Assembly (NCBI GenBank): GCA_003452915.1
Contig: DMMZ01000008.1
Span: forward strand, 13,735-33,159
DNA from: Clostridiales bacterium
GTDB lineage: Bacteria; Bacillota; Clostridia; Oscillospirales; CAG-382
Reading direction: 5' to 3'
DNA length: 19,425 bases
Of the stretch, positions 1 through 6,780 are shown in pieces; positions within the stretch are counted from its first letter, which is position 1, and each line of letters starts with the position of its first letter. The notes under the pieces were generated by a model, which worked only from the letters and a program-made list of their open reading frames with translations, was not told the origin of the DNA and did not search any database. A program made the position numbers and the translations under genes.

Positions 1-2288
1 GCACATATTACAGAAAATTCGGAAATATTTGCAAATCCTGCCGGTACTCCCAATTCGGGAGATGATGTGCCTATTCTGCCGGGTGTCATAAGCATAACTT
101 TCTTTCTGCTGTTCTTATAATAACTATTTATACGGTCAAGAATATTTGTTATGCTTGATTTTTTTTTGTAAGGATATTGGTAGTATTTATCTGATTTTAT
201 TAAAACAACAACATCTATTTGTTCCTTTACCGAAATACCCATAAAACTGCCCTTAACATCAAATAACTTTTTTTCTTCTGATATTTCCGGTAAAATGATA
301 GTTGAAGCGTTCTTCCAAACAGTAAGAGGACGACATTGCAGAAGATTGATAATAAATTCGCCACTCTGCGTAAAGTTTACAGTGTATTCTAAATCTACAG
401 GGCAGCTATAGCTTTCCTGCAGAGTTTTTAAAACACCCTGCATAAAACCTGTAAATTTAGAGTTATTAACTATCCCCTGGCAGGAAACGAAAAAAACATC
501 CCTATTAATGCCTCTTTGGCGAATTGATTCTTCGGCATCGCGATCATGTTCCAGTATAAGGTCTTTATACCACTGAGGCATGACGTGTATAAGCTCTGAC
601 AATCTTTTTTCGGATAAATTGTTTTGTGAAAAATCTATTACATCAAGTATATGTTGTGAATAACGGTGCTTATCAGCAACATCTGAAAAAACAGTGTTTT
701 TTGGTTTGTCTAAGTTTACTAGCCGCGGATAATCACCCTCTGTTCGGTCTACTGCTCTTGTTCCCATACCCGCAACAAGCCTTAATAATCCAGCATCCGG
801 GCTTAATTCATTACTCCAGCGATATAGGCTATATGAAAACCCAACACCAGCTGCACATGGAAAGAAATAATCACCAAATCTGGTACCCGAAACTCTCTGG
901 ACAAGCAAAGCCATCTGCTCGTCAGAATTTTGAAGTTTTCGATTTTTTCTGTATTCAAGTGCCGATCGGTCCATAGTGCTTGCATACACTTTTTTTATTG
1001 CTTTTTCAAGTGCAATAAGTCTTTCTTCAGGTGAAGATGCGTTTGCACAAAATATTGATTCATATTTTCCAGCAAAAGCATTACCAAAACCATCTTCTAA
1101 GAAACTGCTTGAACGAACAATAATCGGGCTTTGTCCAAAGTATTCCAGCAGTCGTCTAAGCTGTTCCCTTATATTCTCTGAAAAACTGCCCTTCATTATA
1201 AGTTCTTTAAGCTTCTCACCGACATCAAAATAGCCTTGCACTGTTTTTTGTTCAAGTCTTAGTTTCCAATAATTATTATCTACTATATACGAGTAAAAAA
1301 CATCGGTTCCTATATAAAAAGAATCATGGGGTTCACTGCATTCCAAAAATTCTGGCAATTTCCTTTCACATATTTTTCTTGCCAAGAGCATTCCGCACGC
1401 TTTACCGCCTATTATTCCTGTTCCGATCATACGATCCTTTATATAAAAATAGTCAGCAGGTTCAAAATATTTATCTATCAGGTTTGCTATTTTTTTATCA
1501 TGGGTAATCATACTTTTAATTATTTTTCGAACGCTCTGCTTATCAAGTTTGCCGTTATTATAAATTTCCCTTGCTTTTTGAATAAAGCGTTCATAGCTGT
1601 CAAGATTCTGTTCACCTCTGAAAACAGTTTTACTGTGCAGAACAGAATAAAATTCGCTTACCTCAACGCCGTTTGTTATTGCAGGAAAAGAACCATCTCT
1701 CTCAAATCTATGTGGAAGGAACATATCGGGCGAATAGCGGTTCCATACTTTAAGCGGGTGTAAATAAATTACTCCGTCTTGTGAATATACATCAAGCAGC
1801 AGCTGTGTTGTTTCTCTTATCCTTGCAATTGCTTCGTAACTATGTCTACCTCTCAAAACGGGGAAATAAGCGACAGTATCAAGCTCAAACAAATATGGAC
1901 AGGTAACACGGAAAAAGTTGCCCATCATAAGGTCGGTTGACCAAGCTACCTGCAGCTCCGAAAGGGAATCGAACACGTAAAAAACGTCTTTTCCTTCTAT
2001 CGTTATTATTTCGTGCAGAGCAACAGTAAATGCCTCGAAACCTAGCTTGGCATCCAGATTTTTTACTTTAATTCCTGTTGTGTTACTGATAACGGGGTCA
2101 TGTTCGGCAAAACGTATATAAATAACATTACGACGGTCCGAAATTGCTTGTTTTACAAAAGGGTCAACAAAAAAGCGGAAATCATCCAGATCAGTGACCT
2201 GCCAAACAACATTATCACCCAATCTGATGTTATCGAGGGTATTGTTTAGCCCGCTTATACCCGAATTTATCCGTTCAAATGCTGCCAT
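1..2288 (-). CDS. PEP synthase-like protein: degenerate KaiC-like domain plus PPDK N-terminal (ATP-grasp) domain, 3' end cut by window edge
   Basis: The frame stays open for about 762 codons from the start to the left edge, so the C-terminus is missing. Residues ~1-215 look like a KaiC/RecA-type fold (GISGLNNTLDNIRLGDNVVW near the start, then HSYEAIARIRETTQLL) but show no Walker A lysine loop. From about residue 290 comes a PPDK_N-type ATP-grasp domain: IGGKACGM near 293, VRSSSFLEDGFGNAFAGKYE near 390, and LLQCRPLT near 650, the usual end of that domain. A further block, PGRIGTSSPELGVPAGF, lies near 735-750; I recall it from large archaeal and clostridial PEP/pyruvate-binding proteins. Such enzymes transfer phosphate between ATP and pyruvate or a related acceptor, but the phospho-histidine domain is not visible in what remains, so the reaction is open. 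ATG 2288 is preferred over in-frame ATG 2294 because the AGGGGG motif lies 9 nt before 2288 and only 3 nt before 2294. Confidence 0.85.
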   Translation of the reverse strand, partial: MAAFERINSGISGLNNTLDNIRLGDNVVWQVTDLDDFRFFVDPFVKQAISDRRNVIYIRFAEHDPVISNTTGIKVKNLDAKLGFEAFTVALHEIITIEGKDVFYVFDSLSELQVAWSTDLMMGNFFRVTCPYLFELDTVAYFPVLRGRHSYEAIARIRETTQLLLDVYSQDGVIYLHPLKVWNRYSPDMFLPHRFERDGSFPAITNGVEVSEFYSVLHSKTVFRGEQNLDSYERFIQKAREIYNNGKLDKQSVRKIIKSMITHDKKIANLIDKYFEPADYFYIKDRMIGTGIIGGKACGMLLARKICERKLPEFLECSEPHDSFYIGTDVFYSYIVDNNYWKLRLEQKTVQGYFDVGEKLKELIMKGSFSENIREQLRRLLEYFGQSPIIVRSSSFLEDGFGNAFAGKYESIFCANASSPEERLIALEKAIKKVYASTMDRSALEYRKNRKLQNSDEQMALLVQRVSGTRFGDYFFPCAAGVGFSYSLYRWSNELSPDAGLLRLVAGMGTRAVDRTEGDYPRLVNLDKPKNTVFSDVADKHRYSQHILDVIDFSQNNLSEKRLSELIHVMPQWYKDLILEHDRDAEESIRQRGINRDVFFVSCQGIVNNSKFTGFMQGVLKTLQESYSCPVDLEYTVNFTQSGEFIINLLQCRPLTVWKNASTIILPEISEEKKLFDVKGSFMGISVKEQIDVVVLIKSDKYYQYPYKKKSSITNILDRINSYYKNSRKKVMLMTPGRIGTSSPELGVPAGFANISEFSVIC

Positions 2289-2310
2289 AATCATAATCCC
2301 CCTTTTTCAT

Positions 2311-2339
2311 AATATAGCATATTTATTGTTTTGTTTCAA
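2311..2339 (-). promoter_or_regulatory. Sigma-A promoter of the PEP synthase-like gene
   Basis: On the minus strand, TTGAAA (2339-2334), a 17-bp spacer and TATATT (2316-2311) fit a vegetative promoter. Transcription would begin near 2304, at the edge of the ribosome binding site, giving a very short leader. That is tight but workable. Confidence 0.5.
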
Positions 2340-2349
2340 CTTCATTCTG

Positions 2350-2382
2350 CAAAAAATCCACCCATGAAAAACAACGGCGGAT
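2350..2382 (-). terminator. Rho-independent terminator after the 260-aa membrane protein gene
   Basis: On the minus strand a 7-bp stem, ATCCGCC paired with GGTGGAT (one G-U pair, 13-nt loop), is followed directly by TTTTTTG. It lies just downstream of the 2414 stop and upstream of the next promoter, so it closes the operon that starts at 6536. Confidence 0.6.
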
Positions 2383-2413
2383 ATGCTTATGCTGTATGCT
2401 GTTTATTTATTAA

Positions 2414-3196
2414 TTAATAATTCTGATTTTTCTTTTTATCCTTAATCAATAAATAAATTCCAAGGAATAACTGTCCTGCTAATGAATAAAACGGAATAGT
2501 TTTAAATACAACAATTAAATTAATGTTATTTTTATAATAGTCTAGATGATGCATTATTGTGTGAGCATAATATTCAATAGGTTCACTATTTAAATATAAT
2601 ATGCATATAATTAAGAATATTAAACCTACATAACAAATAGCAACTCCGCATAATAGTTTATTTTGAATATATCTACCGATAATGAAAATGAATAATGAAG
2701 TAAGTATTATACAGAAAATTGAATTTGAGCTATTAACAAAATAGCTATATACATCTATAAATTTTAAAATATCTACAAAATTAATACAAATTAAACTAAA
2801 AGCAAAAATATCTAACCAATATATACCGCCGTTTTTATTGTGTCGCTTCATTTGTAAGCGAATTATTATGTAAGGAATTAATACAGCAAGTAGAAAAAGG
2901 ACTCTAGTAGTATATTGTATTATATCTCTTCTTTTTATTATTTCAGTATAATTTGTAATATCTTCATATAGATCAAATTGAATGATACTCACAATTATTA
3001 TAAACATAAAATTTAAAATAGTCATACTTAAAAAGAATTTACCCAAATACAAAAACGGAAAATCTTTTTTATTTGCTTTGGATGTTTCATGCATTGGTTG
3101 CTCTGAGTCTTGAAAATTTTTTAAATTTTCGTCTGCTAAAATATCCTTGAAGGATTTTGTCTGCTCGTTTTCTAACTTGTTCTCTTGATTATCCAT
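2414..3196 (-). CDS. Polytopic membrane protein of unknown function (260 aa)
   Basis: Not recognised as a named family. Residues 1-46 are hydrophilic and charged (no signal peptide), suggesting a cytoplasmic tail. About six hydrophobic segments follow, near 52-74, 94-113, 127-146, 160-176, 181-202 and 235-251, and the protein ends in a lysine-rich tail (KDKKKNQNY). I see no catalytic motif. The ATG has a clear AAGGAG ribosome binding site. The gene is last in a run of same-strand genes (63 nt after the split DUF2812-like gene) and is followed by a terminator, so it is probably the distal gene of that operon. A transport, signalling or partner-subunit role cannot be told apart from the sequence. 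That it is a real gene is likely; its function is unknown. Confidence 0.75.
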   Translation of the reverse strand: MDNQENKLENEQTKSFKDILADENLKNFQDSEQPMHETSKANKKDFPFLYLGKFFLSMTILNFMFIIIVSIIQFDLYEDITNYTEIIKRRDIIQYTTRVLFLLAVLIPYIIIRLQMKRHNKNGGIYWLDIFAFSLICINFVDILKFIDVYSYFVNSSNSIFCIILTSLFIFIIGRYIQNKLLCGVAICYVGLIFLIICILYLNSEPIEYYAHTIMHHLDYYKNNINLIVVFKTIPFYSLAGQLFLGIYLLIKDKKKNQNY

Positions 3197-3259
3197 AAAT
3201 TCTCCTTTATGTTTTTAATAGAATATATTAGATTTTCTTTTAATTATAAGCTCTTGTTG

Positions 3260-3934
3260 TTATTCGTCATAAACACCGATTGCTTGTTTTATGTATGCAA
3301 TATCTTGCTCATCAAATTCATAGCCTTTATAATATGAAAATACAACATTGTCAAAAACCACATAGATATTACCCCAACCTTCTGTAGGAGTATATACTGT
3401 TTTTGCGCTCCAAACAGATGCATCTGTTTTTTTGTATTCCACACCATAAGTATATTTCCCTTTTGTCATATTATAAATATATAAGTCAATTAAAACAAGA
3501 TAATCGCTTTTAAAAATAGAATAGTCTACAGTTTTCACATTTTCATTAAAAAGATAATTAATAATTTGATCTTTCTTTGTATAAGTTGATTCTGTATAAT
3601 CTCTTATCGAAGCGAAAATTGTTGTATTATCTAAAATTTCTGTTTCTTTATAAGACAAATAACTATCACCAAGACCTTCCAGTGTAATTGGAAGAGTCAA
3701 GGAGTTGTTTTCTATCGCTAAATAACTATAAAGGCAGAAAATTAATGTTACAAGAATTTTAGAACATATAACTGTTATACTTAGTTTTATATGATAACCG
3801 AATGTTATAAAATATTTCTCAATAAGATTCATCAAACATATAAACACAATTAAGCATGAGAAAACTAAATCTCTAGTATTCATACTATTTACAAAAACAA
3901 AAACTGCAAATATCATTAAAAGCATATTTAACAA
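3260..3934 (-). CDS. C-terminal part of a split DUF2812-like membrane protein (224 aa)
   Basis: Three hydrophobic segments (about 1-16, 22-38 and 50-72) lead into a ~150-residue soluble, probably extracytoplasmic domain that starts with SLTLPITLEGLG. No ribosome binding site precedes either possible start (TTG 3934, ATG 3925). The frame is open upstream back to a TGA inside the preceding gene and would add R-V-L-I-V-S-F directly before the TTG. That frame is -1 relative to the gene at 3946-4530, which ends only 11 nt away. I infer that this is the second half of one ~423-residue protein, made either by a frameshift at the A AAA AAC heptamer or broken by a one-base indel in the A run. From memory, DUF2812 proteins have the order soluble domain, helices, C-terminal domain, which fits. 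It could still be a separately translated, coupled gene. Confidence 0.65.
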   Translation of the reverse strand: MLNMLLMIFAVFVFVNSMNTRDLVFSCLIVFICLMNLIEKYFITFGYHIKLSITVICSKILVTLIFCLYSYLAIENNSLTLPITLEGLGDSYLSYKETEILDNTTIFASIRDYTESTYTKKDQIINYLFNENVKTVDYSIFKSDYLVLIDLYIYNMTKGKYTYGVEYKKTDASVWSAKTVYTPTEGWGNIYVVFDNVVFSYYKGYEFDEQDIAYIKQAIGVYDE

Positions 3935-3945
3935 AAAGCTTACTA

Positions 3946-4530
3946 TTAATACACGATTATTTTGTTTTTTATATCAATAAAGGTTGTTTGTTCTTTATGT
4001 TTATTGTCTTTTAATATTTTTCTTACAATAGTTTTAGCGATACTAACTATGTTAGAAAAGCCATTTAAAATTAATAAATATACAAAAATAATGTAAATAT
4101 AATTAGTAAATATTGTATATAACGAATTTATAGATAAAAAATATATAGCTATTGAATGATAAACCAAGGATATATAAGACCAAATTGATTTTTTCTCTTT
4201 CTCTTCTACTACAGGTTCATGACCGCTTACAAGGGGTAAAGCGTCTACTCTATCTTGTAAAAATACCAAAAAGTTATCAAATTGAGTAATAAATTTCCAC
4301 CCTGCGTTTTCGCTTGATTCAATAAAATCAAGCAATCCGGGAACTTCTTTTTCGTAATACAATACAGTATAAGTTAATATACTTGACGAAATTTTTTCAA
4401 AAATAAACTTTTTCTTATATTCTTTTAACCGCCAACCAGTAAAAGCTCTTCTCTCAAGATACTCCTTCATCGCCATTATTTGAGTGTCTTCAAAGTGCAT
4501 ATGTTCGAAAAGTATGTTTTTATCTTTCAT
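3946..4530 (-). CDS. DUF2812-like protein, N-terminal part (194 aa)
   Basis: Residues ~5-95 have the pattern I associate with DUF2812: an aromatic-rich soluble domain with YLERRAFTGWRLKEY near 24-38, FIFEK at 42-46, YTVLYYE near 54-60, and a repeated GW...F..F pattern at 77-90. A charged linker (~105-115) and two hydrophobic segments (about 118-137 and 142-162) follow. The cellular role of DUF2812 proteins is not established. The ATG overlaps the end of the methyltransferase gene by 11 nt and has only a weak ribosome binding site, so it is probably translationally coupled. The protein stops just after its second helix, in the middle of a membrane region that continues in the -1 frame downstream. 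This suggests the reading frame is broken or recoded at 3964-3970. Confidence 0.7.
   Translation of the reverse strand: MKDKNILFEHMHFEDTQIMAMKEYLERRAFTGWRLKEYKKKFIFEKISSSILTYTVLYYEKEVPGLLDFIESSENAGWKFITQFDNFLVFLQDRVDALPLVSGHEPVVEEKEKKSIWSYISLVYHSIAIYFLSINSLYTIFTNYIYIIFVYLLILNGFSNIVSIAKTIVRKILKDNKHKEQTTFIDIKNKIIVY
3964..3970 (-). other. Candidate -1 frameshift heptamer A AAA AAC
   Basis: On the minus strand the heptamer sits in the right phase (codons ATA AAA AAC of the upstream gene). Slipping back one base enters exactly the frame of the 3260-3934 gene. The upstream frame meets TAA TAG four codons beyond the heptamer. A plain indel in the six-A run explains the same picture. Confidence 0.4.
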
Positions 4531-5329
4531 AGGTATTTTTAACCGCTTTTCGACATATAAAAATCAATTCTCTTCCGTTTTCAATATTGCTTTTATCATA
4601 CCATCCGTATTTCTCAAGTATCGAAAAACCGTTATCAATAAGAAGAGTTTTTAGTTGCTCATATTTATAATATTTCAAAGCAAGGTTATCAACAGTTCGT
4701 TCAAAACTTCCGTCAGGCTTTGTTATTTCAAAAGCATAATGAGGATAAATTATTTGATTTTTTATATCAATTTTATCTCCCCAATGCTTCTTTACGATAT
4801 GTATTCCAGTCTTTTCATCAATTCGCTCCCATTGTACTTTTTCAGCATAAACCCATTCTTCCCCCATGCCATCATATGGTCGAAAAACGTTAATAATAAA
4901 AATACCGTTATCCGCTAAATTATCTCTGATACAACTTAAAGAATTTTGTATATCATTTTCATCCGTAAGCGCTTGAAAAGCACGAAAAGGTGTAATTATA
5001 AGACCGAATTTTTTCCGAAACGAAAAATCTGCCATATCGCCTTTGACAATTTCAATATTCGCCTTAACACTCTGTGGTTTTTCATCAAGCTTTTTTTCAA
5101 ATACCGCAAGCATATTGTCCGATATATCAAGACAGGTTACATGAAAACCGTTTTCAGCCAGAATCAAGGATACTCTGCCTGTACCACAACCAAGCTCAAG
5201 TACTCCGCCTTTTGCGGCGTCTCCATATGTAAGATAAAAAGGAATATCGGAGGTCAAATTATCTCTGATGTCAAAATCATATAAATAAGCACTGTTTCGC
5301 AAAGTGTTAATTTCATTTTGATTATTCAT
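4520..5329 (-). CDS. Class I SAM-dependent methyltransferase (269 aa)
   Basis: Predicted to transfer a methyl group from S-adenosylmethionine; the acceptor cannot be told. The Rossmann-type motif I is VLELGCGTGR at 43-52, followed by VTCLDISDNML (64-74, the acidic residue that binds the ribose), a GDMADF segment near 95-100, and the strand FIINVFRP further on. No DNA-recognition or rRNA-specific domain is visible, so a small-molecule or protein substrate is as likely as any. ATG 5329 is chosen because AAGGAA lies at proper spacing before it; a frame extension upstream to 5377 has no such support. It begins 28 nt after the zinc-ribbon gene and overlaps the next gene by 11 nt, so it sits inside an operon of membrane proteins. 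Confidence 0.85.
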   Translation of the reverse strand: MNNQNEINTLRNSAYLYDFDIRDNLTSDIPFYLTYGDAAKGGVLELGCGTGRVSLILAENGFHVTCLDISDNMLAVFEKKLDEKPQSVKANIEIVKGDMADFSFRKKFGLIITPFRAFQALTDENDIQNSLSCIRDNLADNGIFIINVFRPYDGMGEEWVYAEKVQWERIDEKTGIHIVKKHWGDKIDIKNQIIYPHYAFEITKPDGSFERTVDNLALKYYKYEQLKTLLIDNGFSILEKYGWYDKSNIENGRELIFICRKAVKNTYER

Positions 5330-5357
5330 AACCCGTTCCTTTTTTAATTTAATCCCA

Positions 5358-6536
5358 TTAAATTTGTGAATTAACAATTTCTGTTGATTGGTTTATATAA
5401 TCATCATAAAGATCAATATCCTTATCAATTTCTGCGTCACCGAAGTCGGACATCTCCAAGCTGAAAGTTAATTGAGTGTTCTTTATACTAAAATTAGTTA
5501 AATAGCCAGAATTAGTTTTGAATATAAAACTGCAGCTTGATCCACCAAATGTTTGTTCCAATCCAATTTGAATCTGATTTTCAATCATTTCAAAGTCATA
5601 ATCGTTGGGAAGTGTAAAAGCATCACCGAATACTTCAACCAATTCTTCGGCAGTATCTTTAGCATTGAGCTTGAAAGTGTATATTGTATCACCGTTTCTG
5701 TTTTTCTTGGAGTAGTCACCAAGATTTTCGTTTATGTAATCTTCATTATTCAAATTATTTAAAAACTCGTCAATAGCGTTTCCGAAAACATCAAGGTCTA
5801 TATTATCGGTATCAATATCCAGGCTTTCGAATATTTCTTTCCAATCGATTTCACTGGTTTTCTTAGTGTTTTTATTTTTTTCGTATTCATCAAATAACGT
5901 GTTCAGCTGTTCGTTGATATATATTCTGTCGATTTGGTTTTCACCCGAATCGGTTATCAAAAAACCGTCCTTAAGTAAAACTTTTATGTTATTAGGCGAA
6001 AAATATGAATTAATTTCTGATGTTTCTGCATAAAATTCGATAATACGATTCTCAGGTTCAAAAATAAAAGTACCATTAAATTCAAATGCTTGACCGTCCG
6101 TATTCAATTGCAATTTAAAATTAAAACTCTGCGAATTAAATGTCTTCATAGTCGCTTTTCCTATATTTGTCATAGGTCCAAAAAACATTGAAGAATAAAA
6201 TACTCCGAAAATAATTGCACTGACTAGAAGTAATGCTACAACAGGTACTAATATAATCTTTATTAACGATTTCTTTTTCTTTGGTGGAATGTAATAACTA
6301 AAACCATCATTTTGAGGGGTTGTCGGTGGCTCGGTAGTATCTTTTTGAGTTTGCACGTCACTTATAGGTGTACTAATATATTCCTCAGCAGTGAACGAAA
6401 AATTAAATGCTTCGCTTTCATTAACAGTTTGATTATTGACCTCAACATTCTCTTCCGCTTTAATTAATCTTGTACCGCAATTACTACAAAAGACAGAGGT
6501 CTCTGCGGCTTCCTTGTTGCAAATCAGACATCGCAT
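5358..6536 (-). CDS. Zinc-ribbon, single-pass membrane-anchored protein (392 aa)
   Basis: The N-terminus is a classic short zinc ribbon with two CxxC pairs (C3/C6 and C17/C20). A low-complexity, Thr/Pro/Glu-rich cytoplasmic linker (25-80) leads to a KKKK stop at 86-89 and one hydrophobic helix (~91-113). The remaining ~275 residues would lie outside the cell and are rich in beta-type and acidic stretches, with many Asp and Asn around 215-260. The order zinc ribbon, linker, helix, external domain is common among uncharacterised Firmicutes envelope proteins; a function cannot be assigned. The ATG has an excellent AGGAGG site 8 nt upstream. It is the first gene of the run 6536 to 2414. Its leader contains the stem-loop at 6557-6585. 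Confidence 0.8.
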   Translation of the reverse strand: MRCLICNKEAAETSVFCSNCGTRLIKAEENVEVNNQTVNESEAFNFSFTAEEYISTPISDVQTQKDTTEPPTTPQNDGFSYYIPPKKKKSLIKIILVPVVALLLVSAIIFGVFYSSMFFGPMTNIGKATMKTFNSQSFNFKLQLNTDGQAFEFNGTFIFEPENRIIEFYAETSEINSYFSPNNIKVLLKDGFLITDSGENQIDRIYINEQLNTLFDEYEKNKNTKKTSEIDWKEIFESLDIDTDNIDLDVFGNAIDEFLNNLNNEDYINENLGDYSKKNRNGDTIYTFKLNAKDTAEELVEVFGDAFTLPNDYDFEMIENQIQIGLEQTFGGSSCSFIFKTNSGYLTNFSIKNTQLTFSLEMSDFGDAEIDKDIDLYDDYINQSTEIVNSQI

Positions 6537-6556
6537 TGTAATTCCTCCTAATTTTT

Positions 6557-6585
6557 AAGGCAGCTTTTATAGAGCTGCCTTTTTT
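6557..6585 (+). terminator. Terminator-like hairpin oriented on the plus strand, upstream of the zinc-ribbon gene
   Basis: AAGGCAGCT pairs with AGCTGCCTT (9 bp, 7-nt loop) and is followed by a T run on the plus strand. No plus-strand gene lies to its left, so its apparent direction is opposite to all neighbouring genes. On the minus strand the same stem sits in the leader of the zinc-ribbon gene, just before its AGGAGG, with no T run. Confidence 0.5.
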
Positions 6586-6644
6586 GTTGATATTTAATCG
6601 TCCCAGTAAGATTTATCTTTCATATTTGTGACTATTCTTTTCTT

Positions 6645-6780
6645 GGCGGTGTAAACCGCCGAAAGTAACAAACGCACCTAAAGGCTGCGTTTGACGATTG
6701 TGCCGTTCCTGCAAAGCAGGATTGAATTCTCTAAGAAGTCAAAGGCACAAAACTGTAGTTTGAAAATTTATTTTCAAACT
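6645..6780. repeat. Cluster of four inverted repeats between kdgK and the zinc-ribbon gene
   Basis: Four perfect inverted repeats follow each other: GGCGGT/ACCGCC (6645-6660, 4-nt loop); CAAACGCA/TGCGTTTG (6669-6693); TTGTGCC/GGCACAA (6698-6750) enclosing CCTGC/GCAGG (6708-6720); and AGTTTGAAAA/TTTTCAAACT (6757-6780, 4-nt loop, overlapping the kdgK stop). No T run follows any of them, so they are not ordinary terminators. On the minus strand the end of this stretch also carries a 24-codon open frame (GTG start near 6677) ending in KDKSYWDD, without a ribosome binding site. It could be a structured RNA, a dispersed palindromic element, or the remains of a gene end. Confidence 0.55.

Noticed and set aside
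626..1763. Three plus-strand open frames (116, 85 and 145 aa) at the left end
   Set aside because: They lie opposite the long minus-strand PEP-synthase-like frame, which has clear family motifs throughout; the plus frames show none and lack ribosome binding sites.
4655..5284. Plus-strand frames of 87 and 112 aa opposite the methyltransferase gene
   Set aside because: They are shadows of a gene with clear SAM-binding motifs, and contain AT-rich Ile/Asn/Lys runs without motifs.
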